This document shows, piece by piece, positions 34,521 through 42,628 of a stretch of 55,215 nt of DNA. Source of the stretch: an uncultured Blautia sp. GTDB taxonomy: Bacteria > Bacillota > Clostridia > Lachnospirales > Lachnospiraceae. The stretch covers positions 1 through 55,215 of the forward strand of contig UQJE01000006.1 in NCBI GenBank assembly GCA_900541345.1, read 5' to 3'. The notes below the pieces were generated by a model that was given only the letters and a program-made list of their open reading frames with translations, searched no databases and was not told the DNA's origin. A program made the translations under genes and the position numbers. Numbering within the stretch: the stretch's first letter is position 1; every line of letters begins with the position of its first letter.

Positions 34521-34565
34521 AAAAAACGTACAGACTCTTATCATCAGAGCTTGTACGTTTTTTTT
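34521..34565 (+). terminator. Terminator of the DUF819 gene
   Basis: AAAAACGTACA and TGTACGTTTTTTTT flank an inner ACTCT...AGAGC pairing. The T-run is eight or more bases. Confidence 0.88.
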
Positions 34566-34645
34566 AACCTCTTTCAAATTCCCACTATCTTTTTTCAAAA
34601 GATATGTTATACTGTACTAAAATTATATAGAAAGGAATTTACAAT

Positions 34646-35308
34646 ATGCAGTATATGATTTCTTTTTTGGAAGGAATTATCACGTTTATTTCTCCGTGTC
34701 TCCTTCCAATGCTCCCCATATACATCTCCTATTTTGCAGGAGGCGGTGAGCGCAGTACAAAAAAAACAATGAAATGCGCCCTCGGTTTTATTCTCGGTTT
34801 TACTATCGTATTTGTCTCTATGGGCGCTCTTGCAGGAACGATTGGAAGCTTTTTAAAGTCTCATCAGCAGGCAGTCAATATTGTCTCCGGTGTGATCGTG
34901 ATTTTATTCGGACTGAATTTTCTCGGTATTCTGAAAATCAACCTTTTTCACGGGGCAAAAAGAAGCGTAGATACCACAGATCTTGGCTTTTTCACTTCCG
35001 CCTTATTCGGAATTATTTTTTCCGTAGGATGGACTCCCTGCGTAGGCGCATTCCTGGGCTCTGCCCTTATGCTTGCCTCACAGCAGGGGCATGTTCTTAC
35101 AGGAATGATTATGCTTTTATGCTATTCCCTGGGTCTTGGCATCCCATTTATTATCAGCGCCCTTCTCATTGACAAATTGAAAAGCACCTTCGCATTTATC
35201 AAGAAAAACTATCGTGTTATCAACATGGTATGCGGCGGATTTTTAATTGTCATCGGTATTCTTATGGCCACTGGTACTATGGGACGCTTCCTGGCACTTT
35301 TAAGCTGA
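34646..35308 (+). CDS. ccdA: CcdA-type thiol-disulfide transmembrane electron carrier
   Basis: Six-helix membrane protein of 220 residues that carries reducing power from cytoplasmic thioredoxin to exported thiol proteins. The redox cysteines are in FISPCLLPMLP (Cys18) and FSVGWTPCVGAFLG, in the two conserved positions of the DsbD/CcdA family. It starts after AAAGGAA and an extended -10 promoter (TGTTATACT near 34607-34612). The tlpA-like gene begins 15 bases downstream, so the two form a reductase pair. No cytochrome c genes are nearby, so its role here is probably general extracytoplasmic disulfide reduction. Confidence 0.92.
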   Translation: MQYMISFLEGIITFISPCLLPMLPIYISYFAGGGERSTKKTMKCALGFILGFTIVFVSMGALAGTIGSFLKSHQQAVNIVSGVIVILFGLNFLGILKINLFHGAKRSVDTTDLGFFTSALFGIIFSVGWTPCVGAFLGSALMLASQQGHVLTGMIMLLCYSLGLGIPFIISALLIDKLKSTFAFIKKNYRVINMVCGGFLIVIGILMATGTMGRFLALLS

Positions 35309-35323
35309 TAAAAAGGAGGACTT

Positions 35324-36082
35324 ATGAAAAAAAATAAAACCTTTATATTACTTGCTGTACTTCTTGTTATTTTAATCGGAAGCGCCGGTTTCTTTTATAA
35401 CAAATTAAGCAGCTCCTACAAAACCGACACCCTTACGCAAGCCTCTCAGACAACGGAAAACGAAGCGAAATCCGATAAAAAAAACAATGAAGAGGATTCC
35501 CAACCAGAAGAAAATAACGAAAAAGCAGAAATCGAAGAAGACGCACAAACTTCTGACACAGAAGAATCTGATGCTTCTCCAACCGATTCGGAAGATACAG
35601 AGGATTCCCATACAGAAGATTCTCATACAGATTCTTCAGAAAACACGGATTCCGGTGAAACCACTGTAGAAACAGCTCCTGATTTTACTATGACAAACGC
35701 TTCCGGCGAGGAAGTAAAGCTTTCTGATTTCTTCGGCAAACCGGTTGTCCTTAATTTCTGGGCAAGCTGGTGCGGTCCCTGTAAAAGCGAGATGCCTCAC
35801 TTTGAAGACGCTTACCAGAAATACGGAGAAGATATAAATTTTGTAATTGTAAACCTTACAGACGGAGTACGAGAAACTGTAGAAAATGCTTCTGATTTTA
35901 TCGAAGAACAGGGCTATACCTTCCCTCTATACTTTGACACCAATACAGAAGGAGCTGTGACATACGGAACTTATTCTATTCCTGTCACTTATTTTATCGG
36001 AGCAGACGGCGTTCCTGTCGCACAGGCAAACGGAGCTCTTGACGCTGCCACTCTTCAAAAAGGACTGGATATGATTCAATAA
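35324..36082 (+). CDS. TlpA/ResA-like membrane-anchored thioredoxin-fold protein
   Basis: Extracytoplasmic thiol-disulfide reductase, 252 residues. An N-terminal membrane anchor (FILLAVLLVILIGSAGFFY) leads to an unusually long, low-complexity acidic linker, about residues 35-112, made of Glu/Asp/Ser/Thr repeats (TEDSHTEDSHTDSS). The thioredoxin domain has the active site WASWCGPCKSEMP (Cys150, Cys153), with the cis-Pro region in GTYSIPVTYFIG. It is co-transcribed with ccdA, its likely electron donor. The acidic linker probably spans the cell wall. Confidence 0.93.
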   Translation: MKKNKTFILLAVLLVILIGSAGFFYNKLSSSYKTDTLTQASQTTENEAKSDKKNNEEDSQPEENNEKAEIEEDAQTSDTEESDASPTDSEDTEDSHTEDSHTDSSENTDSGETTVETAPDFTMTNASGEEVKLSDFFGKPVVLNFWASWCGPCKSEMPHFEDAYQKYGEDINFVIVNLTDGVRETVENASDFIEEQGYTFPLYFDTNTEGAVTYGTYSIPVTYFIGADGVPVAQANGALDAATLQKGLDMIQ

Positions 36083-36092
36083 TATATCTCAA

Positions 36093-36126
36093 GGCAATAG
36101 GAGCGTGAATGCGCTCCTATTTGCTT
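36093..36126 (+). terminator. Terminator of the ccdA-tlpA operon
   Basis: AATAGGAGCG (36096-36105) pairs perfectly with CGCTCCTATT (36112-36121), followed by TGCTTTT. The remaining ~190 bases up to the LysR promoter are T/C-rich with no further structure seen. Confidence 0.85.
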
Positions 36127-36315
36127 TTATATTTTCCGTTCTTAAAACCTGTATTTTACATCCCTTCATTTCCCCATTCCTCTTATCCTTCCCCCGTTTT
36201 ATATCTTTCCATTTCACATTTTGCATATTTTGCTTTTATATGCATAATAATTCATTACAGTTCTTTTCTCTTCTGTCCCTCTTTTTCTTATTTATAATAT
36301 TATTCATCTTTTCCG

Positions 36316-36363
36316 TTGACTATGTATATTTATCGTGTTACCATAGTGTAAACTTTTAGTTTA
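36316..36363 (+). promoter_or_regulatory. Promoter and palindrome of the LysR gene
   Basis: TTGACT (36316-36321), 17-bp spacer, TACCAT (36339-36344). A perfect palindrome TAAACT-TTT-AGTTTA (36349-36363) lies at the expected transcription start and could be an autoregulatory site. Confidence 0.5.
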
Positions 36364-36382
36364 TACCATGCAAGGAGGTATT

Positions 36383-37273
36383 ATGTTCAATCCAATACTG
36401 AATACATTCATAACCGTCATCGATTGCGGCAGTTTTACAAAAGCAGCCGAACAGCTAAATATATCCACAACAGCCATTATGAAGCAGATGAATACTCTGG
36501 AAAAGCATCTGAATTTAAAACTAATAGACAGAACACCAACAGGCGTAAGTTATACACAGGCAGGAAAAATCATATACAGAGATGCGAAATTCATAATTGA
36601 TTACTCAAAAAAATCCATCACTGAGGCAAAAGCAGCAGCCTCCAATGACGGAATCGTTTTTCGTGCAGGAACTTCGAAATTAGCTCCCGCAAGAGCTTTT
36701 ATGGATTTGTGGTATCAGGTCAGCCCCGATTTTCCAGAAAACAGGCTTCAACTTGTATCTTTTGAAGATGATACCCAAGGTCTTCTTCCCGAAATAAAAA
36801 AACTTGGAGAAAAATTCGATTTTCTGGTCAGCATTTGCGATTCAGAAAAACAGCTTTCCATGTGCCGTTGTCTTCCCATTGGAAATTACAAAGAAATGAT
36901 TGCTATACCAAAGGATCACCCTCTGGCAGAAAAAGAAATGCTTTATATAGAAGATTTATACGGAAAAACCCTCATGATAATGTCTGAGGGCATTTCCCCT
37001 GTGCATGATAAAATCCGCGAAGATTTCCAAAAAAATCATCCGCAGATTTTCCTCAACGATATCACTCACAACTATAACTTATCTGTATTTCAGCGCTGTA
37101 TCAATACAAAAAGCGCCCTTCTTATCCCGGAGTGCTGGAAAAATATCCATCCGGACATAATCTCTCTCCCTGTTTACTGGGATTATACCGTTCCATACGG
37201 TATTCTTTATAGTTCAAACCCTTCTGAAAGTGTTTTGAACTTTATAAAAGCAGCAGAAAATCTCCTCTCCTGA
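36383..37273 (+). CDS. LysR-family transcriptional regulator
   Basis: Regulator of 296 residues with an N-terminal winged helix (FNPILNTFITVIDCGSFTKAA, STTAIMKQMNTLEKHLNLKL) and a C-terminal periplasmic-binding-like effector domain (from about residue 90). The start at 36383 follows AAGGAGG by five bases; the ATG at 36368 lies before that site. It stands alone, without a divergent partner, so its target cannot be inferred. A palindrome in its own promoter suggests autoregulation. Confidence 0.9.
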   Translation: MFNPILNTFITVIDCGSFTKAAEQLNISTTAIMKQMNTLEKHLNLKLIDRTPTGVSYTQAGKIIYRDAKFIIDYSKKSITEAKAAASNDGIVFRAGTSKLAPARAFMDLWYQVSPDFPENRLQLVSFEDDTQGLLPEIKKLGEKFDFLVSICDSEKQLSMCRCLPIGNYKEMIAIPKDHPLAEKEMLYIEDLYGKTLMIMSEGISPVHDKIREDFQKNHPQIFLNDITHNYNLSVFQRCINTKSALLIPECWKNIHPDIISLPVYWDYTVPYGILYSSNPSESVLNFIKAAENLLS

Positions 37274-37286
37274 CGGGGATTTTCTG

Positions 37287-37502
37287 TTACATTTCTTCCG
37301 TTACTACATCATTCACAATATCATGTGCGTCTTCCAACGCATCTAATGCCTCTGTAAGAACATCTGTTTTCTCATTTTCTTCTTTATCATACTCTTCCAG
37401 CAGCTCTGCCAGATCATTTTTTACCTCTTCCAGATTATCCAAAATTTCTTTTAACCGTTCTTCTTTCCCTTTTCCAGAAGAAAGCTTTACTACTTTTCCC
37501 AT
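37287..37502 (-). CDS. Small acidic helical protein, unknown
   Basis: A 71-residue protein, MGKVVKLSSGKGKEERLKEI followed by a Glu/Leu/Asp-rich heptad pattern (LDNLEEVKNDLAELLEEY, LTEALDALEDAHDIVNDVV), predicted to be one or two long helices. No family is recognised. The start at 37502 follows TAGGAG; the upstream in-frame ATG at 37532 lacks such a site. Convergent with the LysR gene, 13 bases away. It could be a coiled-coil or protein-protein adaptor; function unknown. Confidence 0.6.
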   Translation of the reverse strand: MGKVVKLSSGKGKEERLKEILDNLEEVKNDLAELLEEYDKEENEKTDVLTEALDALEDAHDIVNDVVTEEM

Positions 37503-37649
37503 TTTGCCTCTCCTATCACACTGTTTTTCCAAAAATGATTTAAACTAAGAGTAATACATGGTATTATATTAATAGCTGTAAGCAAAATTGTCAATTATAC
37601 ATTTTACATCTAAACACCTCAGTTTTAGAGGAGAATCCAGGAGAAAATT

Positions 37650-38222
37650 ATGTCTAAATTTACCAGAAAAAGAATCATGGATGCATACCTGTATCTGTTA
37701 AACAAAAAATCCTTAGATAAGTTAACCGTCAAAGACATTATTGAAACAGCCGACGTGAACAGAAATACCTTTTACTACTATTTCGAAGATATTTACGACT
37801 TACAGCACAAGGTTTTTCAGAAAAAATTTGAAGATTTCTGTGAAGGAATCAGTCAACAAACTTCTTTTTATGATGAATATGTCAGAGCAGCTGAATTTGT
37901 TTTAAACAACAAAAAGGCTATGGAACATATTTACCACTCCAAAGACAAAGACCTGATTCAGACATACATGGAACATGTTACAACCAGGTTCGTGGAAGAT
38001 TTCGTACGAAAAGCAGCTGTCTCCCACAATTTATCAGAGCAAGGCATAGAATACCTTACCAATTTTTACAGCAATGCAATCGTCGGCAACACTATGCATT
38101 GGATCAAAGAAGGCATGCCGCCCTACCGCGAAAAATATCTCTTGCTTGTTTCAAAATCTTTCGAAAACTCTATCGACAACATGATCGAAACTTACATAGA
38201 ATTCGAAAATACCCAGATTTAA
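37650..38222 (+). CDS. TetR/AcrR-family transcriptional regulator (DhaS-like)
   Basis: Regulator of 190 residues with the helix-turn-helix LDKLTVKDIIETADVNRNTFYYYFEDIYDL and an all-helical C-terminus (FYSNAIVGNTMHWIKEGM). It is a paralogue of the regulator before ohyA, sharing the FYY-F-DIYDL recognition block and the WIK-GM motif. GAGGAGAATCCAGGAG precedes the ATG. It faces the broken degV gene; its own target is unclear. Confidence 0.88.
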   Translation: MSKFTRKRIMDAYLYLLNKKSLDKLTVKDIIETADVNRNTFYYYFEDIYDLQHKVFQKKFEDFCEGISQQTSFYDEYVRAAEFVLNNKKAMEHIYHSKDKDLIQTYMEHVTTRFVEDFVRKAAVSHNLSEQGIEYLTNFYSNAIVGNTMHWIKEGMPPYREKYLLLVSKSFENSIDNMIETYIEFENTQI

Positions 38223-38282
38223 ATACACTGTACTTTACCAAACGGCAAACATTTTAGAAGATAACCCGAAGCATCAGATTTT

Positions 38283-38949
38283 CTATCTATGGTCCGGAAA
38301 CCTTTCTTCTATCTCCTTCTTCCACAGCGCAGCTTTTTCACCTCTTACCTTTGCATATGCGTCCAGTTTATCTCCTTGAATCTGCAAAATCGGTTTTATA
38401 TGCAAGATCGAAGATACCGCTGCTCCTGCTGAAGTGATTCGTCCGCCCTTTTTTTTAATATTCGACCGTATCCACCGCTATGTAAATACTTGCATTCATT
38501 TTATTTTCTTCTAACACCTCACATATCCGAGAAGCCTCAAACCCCGACTCCCTCATTTTGATTGCCTCAAGAACTGACATTTTTTGCGTGCACGAAATCC
38601 TGTGATTGTCCACAACATAAACACGTCCATCATAATCCTCAGCCAAAGTTTTTGCTGTCATAACAGAAGAGCTCAAACCACTTGACACAGGAATATAAAC
38701 TACCGATTCGTATTTCCCCAGCATTTCGTCCCATATTCCCATAAGAACTTCCGGAGATGGCTGCGATGATTTCACAGCCGCTCCTTGTGACAACTTATCA
38801 AAAAATTCTTTTCTTTCAATGGTTACTCCTTCATAAAATTCAACCCCGTCTATCGTAAACGGCATAGGAACAACCTTAATCCCCAGTATATCCGCTTCTT
38901 CCCGACTCAGTCCGCTATTGCTGTCTGTCACAATACCAACCCTCTCCAT
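38283..38949 (-). pseudogene. DegV-family fatty-acid-binding protein, frameshifted and truncated
   Basis: The first 164 codons encode a normal DegV N-terminal half (VGIVTDSNSGLSREEAD, VKSSQPSPEV, YIPVSSGLSSSVMTAKTLA). Translation then stops at TAA, directly before a run of eight A residues (minus strand, plus positions about 38451-38458). In the -1 frame the family sequence resumes as EYLKKKGGRITSAGAAVSSI, LHIKPILQIQGDKLDAYAKV, then RGEKAAL, and ends at TAG 38283-38285. Even when repaired, the product has about 221 residues against about 280 for intact members, so the C-terminal end is also lost. One missing T upstream of the homopolymer explains the shift; an assembly error could explain the shift but not the short C-terminus. 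Confidence 0.82.
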
Positions 38950-38989
38950 TTCTGTTCCGCCTTTCCATTTATATTATTTTATTCAAAGA

Positions 38990-39035
38990 TACCCCTACCA
39001 GCCTGCAAGTTCTCATGCAGACACACGTAGGGGCA
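38990..39035 (-). terminator. Probable terminator after the radical SAM gene
   Basis: CCCCTAC (38992-38998) and GTAGGGG (39027-39033) form the base of a hairpin with an inner CCTGCA/TGCAG pairing. The T-rich tail on the minus strand is modest. Confidence 0.55.
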
Positions 39036-39061
39036 TTTCATATCTACTTATCAAAATAATT

Positions 39062-40432
39062 TTATTTTACACTTTTCTCTTTTTTGCACTTCTGGCTGCA
39101 TGTCCACAGTTTTTCTGCCGTCGGCTTCCAGTTATCTGCATAATCCACACATTTATCACAAAGATGATCTACACTTTCCGGTGATTGAAGATCTGTGGAA
39201 TGTGCTTCTGTTCCATGAACAATTCCTCTCAGTACTTCCGGATTTTCCAGCATCGGGCATGGACGCAGGTGATTCTCATTAAACGGCTGTCCGTCGTGGT
39301 AAGCCATAAATATCGGTGACTGCAGACATTCCAGCAAAGTTTTTTCACGAATATTGGAATCCGAATAATGAATGAATACGCAAGGATCTACATCGCCATT
39401 TGCATTAATATGAAGGTATCTTCTTCCTCCTGCGATACATCCTCCAACATACTCTCCATCATTTTGGAAATCCATTGCAAAAATCGGCTTTGTCCTTCTG
39501 ATCTCCCGAATTCTGTGATACATAAATTCTCTCTGTTCCGGATTTGGCAGAAGCTCCGGAACTGCATCGTTTCCAACCGGCATATAATGGAAATACCAGA
39601 CAAATTTTGCTCCCCATTTTACCATCTGATCAATAAACTCAAACGAGCTGATAGAATCTAAATTCTGGCTTGTATAACAACATGATAAGCCAAATGGCAG
39701 ATGTTTCTCTTTCAGTATTCCCATTGCTTTAATGACTTTCTGATATGTACCGTTTCCACGTCTTCCATCTGTTGCCTCTTCAAATCCTTCTACACTGATT
39801 GCCGGAATAAAATTCTTTACACGAAGCATCTCTTCTGCAAATTCTTCATCTATCAATGTTGCATTTGTAAAGCTAAGGAACTGACAATCACTATGTTTTT
39901 CACAAAGAGCAATCAAATCTTTCTTTCGTACAAGAGGTTCACCGCCTGTATAGATATACATATAAACCCCTAATTCTTTCCCCTGGCAAATAATGGAATC
40001 AATCTCATCGAAAGATAAATTCAGCTTATTTCCATATTCTGCTGCCCAGCACCCTGTACAATGTAAATTACATGCCGATGTGGGATCCAGCAAAATCGCC
40101 CACGGAATATTACATCCGTATTTTTTTCTGTTTTCTTCCTGTTTTGGCCACCCCACAATATTTGCATTGAAAAAGAAATTTTCAAAAGTTGCTTTCAGCA
40201 CATTTTCATCAATATCTTTCAGCACACTCATGATTAACTGATACATATTATTTTCCGGATCTGCAAGCACATTACGGAACGCTTCTCTTTGTGCAGGAAA
40301 ACTATCCGGACCATTGCCTGCAAATTTATCTACCAAATCCAATAACTTCATTGCATTTTTTTCCGGATTTTTTTCCAAATAATGAAATGCAGTTTTTAAT
40401 GTTGTTTTTTTCAATTCATTTGCAATTCCCAT
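39062..40432 (-). CDS. Radical SAM protein of unknown substrate
   Basis: Iron-sulfur enzyme of 456 residues. A helical N-terminal domain of about 110 residues precedes the radical SAM core with Cys121-x3-Cys125-x2-Cys128 (SACNLHCTGCW), YIYTGGEPLVRK (SAM-binding GGE) and FLSFTNATL. Additional cysteines at the C-terminus (GGCIAGGRRYLHINANGDVDPCVF, HLRPCPML, HLCDKCVDYADNW, WTCSQKC) suggest a SPASM-like region holding further iron-sulfur clusters. Such enzymes modify peptides or proteins, but no small precursor gene is seen nearby. The gene follows an HdeD-like membrane protein gene by 48 bases and is probably co-transcribed. Confidence 0.88.
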   Translation of the reverse strand: MGIANELKKTTLKTAFHYLEKNPEKNAMKLLDLVDKFAGNGPDSFPAQREAFRNVLADPENNMYQLIMSVLKDIDENVLKATFENFFFNANIVGWPKQEENRKKYGCNIPWAILLDPTSACNLHCTGCWAAEYGNKLNLSFDEIDSIICQGKELGVYMYIYTGGEPLVRKKDLIALCEKHSDCQFLSFTNATLIDEEFAEEMLRVKNFIPAISVEGFEEATDGRRGNGTYQKVIKAMGILKEKHLPFGLSCCYTSQNLDSISSFEFIDQMVKWGAKFVWYFHYMPVGNDAVPELLPNPEQREFMYHRIREIRRTKPIFAMDFQNDGEYVGGCIAGGRRYLHINANGDVDPCVFIHYSDSNIREKTLLECLQSPIFMAYHDGQPFNENHLRPCPMLENPEVLRGIVHGTEAHSTDLQSPESVDHLCDKCVDYADNWKPTAEKLWTCSQKCKKEKSVK

Positions 40433-40480
40433 AACTCATTCTCCTTTTTGTATTTAAAATAAATTTTTTCGAACCTCTTT

Positions 40481-41047
40481 TTATTCATCATAAAATCCTG
40501 ACGAATACCTTTTTTTCATGGTGCTCACTGTATTTTGTACGACACATAAATTAAGTATCCCATCTATAAAAAGGATAAAACCTATGAATCGGACAATCAC
40601 CTGCGTTCCATGAAAAGGTTCAAAAAACAGTATTACCCCAATTACAGCTACGCTAATCCCGATCACCAAAATCAGCCACCATTTTTCTATGCCGATTTTT
40701 TTCGCATCAATCGCCGTCTGAATCTTAAGAAGCGCATCTATAATCATAAATAAACTAATGATAATAGCAAGAATACGTATCATATTCTCTGTCTGAAACA
40801 ACATGATCAAGCCGATCAATATCGAAACAATCCCCATTGCCAGATCATGCTGAAACGCCAGCTGAAATATGTCCTTCGAAAAATATCCTATCATTTTGGT
40901 AATCCCAAAACCAATAAAAATCACCCCTCCAACTTTATACACTATATGAATACTCGCATTTGGATAAATCAATATAAATGTACCAAACAGCAACAGGCAT
41001 ATAGAAAAAACACTATACGCAGTCTTCAATCTTTTTATCTCCTGCAT
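40481..41047 (-). CDS. HdeD-like DUF308 membrane protein
   Basis: Six-helix membrane protein of 188 residues with the DUF308 repeats (VGGVIFIGFGITKMIGY, MGIVSILIGLIMLFQ, WWLILVIGISVAVIGVILFF, FIGFILFIDGILN). In enterobacteria the family is linked to acid resistance; here the role is unknown. The ATG has only a weak ribosome site. A TTGACA lies about 90 bases upstream on the minus strand (-10 AATGAT, 18-bp spacing). Likely in one operon with the radical SAM gene. Confidence 0.82.
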   Translation of the reverse strand: MQEIKRLKTAYSVFSICLLLFGTFILIYPNASIHIVYKVGGVIFIGFGITKMIGYFSKDIFQLAFQHDLAMGIVSILIGLIMLFQTENMIRILAIIISLFMIIDALLKIQTAIDAKKIGIEKWWLILVIGISVAVIGVILFFEPFHGTQVIVRFIGFILFIDGILNLCVVQNTVSTMKKRYSSGFYDE

Positions 41048-41295
41048 GATCCGTCCGCATACAATCCAATTCTTCTCTCGTAAAAATAATGGATTTTCTC
41101 CTTTCTCCCATCATTCCTGGGTTATTGAATACTTGTCAAAATTTTCTTCCTGACTCCTCTGAAACAGAACAGAAAATTGAATTACCGTCATCATACATCA
41201 AAAAAGAAGAATAAAATACAGACAAAACATTACTTATATATCTTTTTCGTACATTTTTTCTTTTTTGTCTGTTTTAATAGCGGGGACAAAAAATA

Positions 41296-41323
41296 GAGCA
41301 CATAGACTAATTTCCATGTGCTC
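41296..41323 (-). terminator. Terminator of the GNAT-DUF1653 operon
   Basis: GAGCACATA and CATGTGCTC pair around a 10-base loop; the minus-strand tail is CTATTTTTTG. It lies 16 bases after the DUF1653 stop. The rest of the 41048-41295 gap shows only the HdeD promoter region. Confidence 0.75.
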
Positions 41324-41338
41324 CATTCCATTTTCTCT

Positions 41339-41791
41339 TTATATTTCTACTTTTTCAAATCTATACTTCTGCTTTATATCCGGATATTTTCCCCGGTCTA
41401 CTTCGCTCATAAACATCCCATATGGTCTTGCGCATATTTTAAAAGGAGCATATAATCCCTGGTAAATCACAAGGTTCTCCCCTGTCTCCGTATGAGAGGC
41501 AAATGCCAGCACCTTATATAAATATTCTGACGTATCCGCAGATACCCACTCTCTCTTAAAATGCCGTACAATATCTCCCACACAAATATCTCTTTTTTCT
41601 ACTAGTTCTTCCTTTATTTCCGGTTCTGTATCTAATTCCACATATTCTTCTTTATCCAAAGACACCGGAACACCTGATTTTCCTATAATATGTACTCCTC
41701 CATACCAGGTTCCTGTAACCTCACAAATATCTCCTACTTGATATTCCAAAGTATATTCATCATTTTTCTTTATTATTCTTACTTTACTCAT
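41339..41791 (-). CDS. DUF1653-domain protein
   Basis: Protein of 150 residues. The second half (about 70-140) matches DUF1653: GDIVRHFKREW, YKVLAFASHTETGENLVIYQGLY, CARPYGMFMSEVDRGKYPDI. The first 65 residues form a separate small beta-rich module (EYQVGDICEVTGTWYGGVHI) reminiscent of an SH3/KOW fold. DUF1653 proteins are small and of unknown biochemical role. The gene starts 10 bases after the GNAT gene, so the pair is an operon. Confidence 0.82.
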   Translation of the reverse strand: MSKVRIIKKNDEYTLEYQVGDICEVTGTWYGGVHIIGKSGVPVSLDKEEYVELDTEPEIKEELVEKRDICVGDIVRHFKREWVSADTSEYLYKVLAFASHTETGENLVIYQGLYAPFKICARPYGMFMSEVDRGKYPDIKQKYRFEKVEI

Positions 41792-41801
41792 ATTTCACCT
41801 T

Positions 41802-42314
41802 TCACTTTATTACTATACTCATTTCATGCCAGGCTTCTCCACCCCACTGAGATATGCCAATACCATGATCCATAAATCCAAATTTCTTATACATCTCTAC
41901 TTTTTCTTCTATACAGGTCAATATCAGTTTTTCCCTGCCTTTTTCTCTTTCTCTTCGGATATATTCTTCCACCAGCGCTCTTGCAAGTCCTTTTCCTCTG
42001 TGTTCCGGGAGAACATCAAGTCCAAGAAGCATAATATTTTCTCCTGCCGGATTATGAACCTCTGCATCTGTAAAAAAATCATCTGTCAGATGCTCCTTCT
42101 CTGTTGCCAGCCCATTTAAAAAGCCTGCCAAAAGGCCTGTTTTTTTATCCACCGCAACAAGAAATAACTCCGGTGCTTTCTTGACGCGCTGCTCCATATG
42201 TTCATAAGAACACGCCTCATTTGGTGGAAAACACCGTTTCTCTATTTCTGCCGCCTGAGGAATCTCCTCCTGTTTTATATTTCTAAACTCATATTGTTCC
42301 CATAATATTTCCAT
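41802..42314 (-). CDS. GNAT-family N-acetyltransferase
   Basis: Acetyl-CoA-dependent transferase of 170 residues. The central motif A is LGLDVLPEHRGKGLARALVEEYI (acetyl-CoA pyrophosphate loop RGKGLA), preceded by a beta strand LFLVAVDKKTGLLAGFLNG and followed by LILTCIEEKVEMYKKFGFMDHG. It is similar to arylalkylamine/PhnO-like acetyltransferases; substrate unknown. The start lacks a strong ribosome site (AAGGTG 13 bases away). Upstream lie a consensus parS site and a terminated small transcript. Confidence 0.88.
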   Translation of the reverse strand: MEILWEQYEFRNIKQEEIPQAAEIEKRCFPPNEACSYEHMEQRVKKAPELFLVAVDKKTGLLAGFLNGLATEKEHLTDDFFTDAEVHNPAGENIMLLGLDVLPEHRGKGLARALVEEYIRREREKGREKLILTCIEEKVEMYKKFGFMDHGIGISQWGGEAWHEMSIVIK

Positions 42315-42347
42315 AATACATTTTCACACCTTTTCACTTTTCTTAAT

Positions 42348-42363
42348 TGTTTCACGTGAAACA
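42348..42363. promoter_or_regulatory. parS site (ParB/Spo0J binding)
   Basis: TGTTTCACGTGAAACA is a perfect 16-bp palindrome and matches the universal bacterial parS consensus TGTTNCACGTGAAACA at every fixed position. It lies in a non-coding gap between a terminator and the GNAT gene. parS sites nucleate ParB spreading for chromosome segregation and cluster around the replication origin, which places this segment probably in the origin-proximal region. No parA/parB genes are in the window. Confidence 0.93.
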
Positions 42364-42368
42364 TACAG

Positions 42369-42548
42369 AAAAAAAGCTCAAGACAAATTGTCTCAAGCTC
42401 TCTTGTTCTTTTTACGATAATCCCCATGCAGGAATAGAATCCACAGCTGCTCCCAAAAAAGTGAGTATATCGTGTAATCCCCGCAGGAGCTAATGCTATC
42501 AATTAAGAGCTTTTATACCTTTCAGGCAAATCCAGTTAATCTGTGTCT
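42369..42548 (-). ncRNA. Candidate ~180-nt small RNA or leader with own promoter and terminator
   Basis: A transcript predicted to start near 42548 with GGGAGACACAG ends at a hairpin (AGCTTGAGACAA facing TTGTCTTGAGCT) followed by seven T at 42375-42369. It has no plausible protein-coding frame. It holds two similar segments, TCCTGCGGGGATTACACG and TCCTGCATGGGGATTATCG. A 5' AAGCTCT can pair with AGAGCTT at the foot of the terminator, a layout seen in attenuators. It could be a free small RNA (its size is that of 6S RNA) or a regulatory leader of the downstream GNAT gene. No Rfam class was recognised by eye. Confidence 0.5.
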
Positions 42549-42554
42549 CCCTAT

Positions 42555-42583
42555 ATAATAACGTATAAGTCACTGGTTGTCTA
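42555..42583 (-). promoter_or_regulatory. Promoter of the candidate small RNA
   Basis: Minus strand: TAGACA (42578-42583), 17-bp spacer, TATTAT (42555-42560). Confidence 0.6.
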
Positions 42584-42628
42584 CGATGTCTTAACTCCAA
42601 CAACAAAAAATACACATATACACTCGAC

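Noticed and set aside
36105..36359. Hydrophobic 84-codon frame after the ccdA-tlpA terminator
   Set aside because: Its start lies inside the terminator stem; the Phe/Leu/Ser content simply reflects T/C-rich intergenic DNA.
38445..38465. Programmed ribosomal frameshift in degV
   Set aside because: The stop codon precedes the A8 run and no standard slippery heptamer lies before it; the repaired product is still too short, so decay is simpler.
42275..42502. 75-codon open frame on the minus strand over parS and the small transcript
   Set aside because: It crosses an intrinsic terminator and a parS palindrome, has Cys/Phe-rich low-quality composition and no ribosome site.
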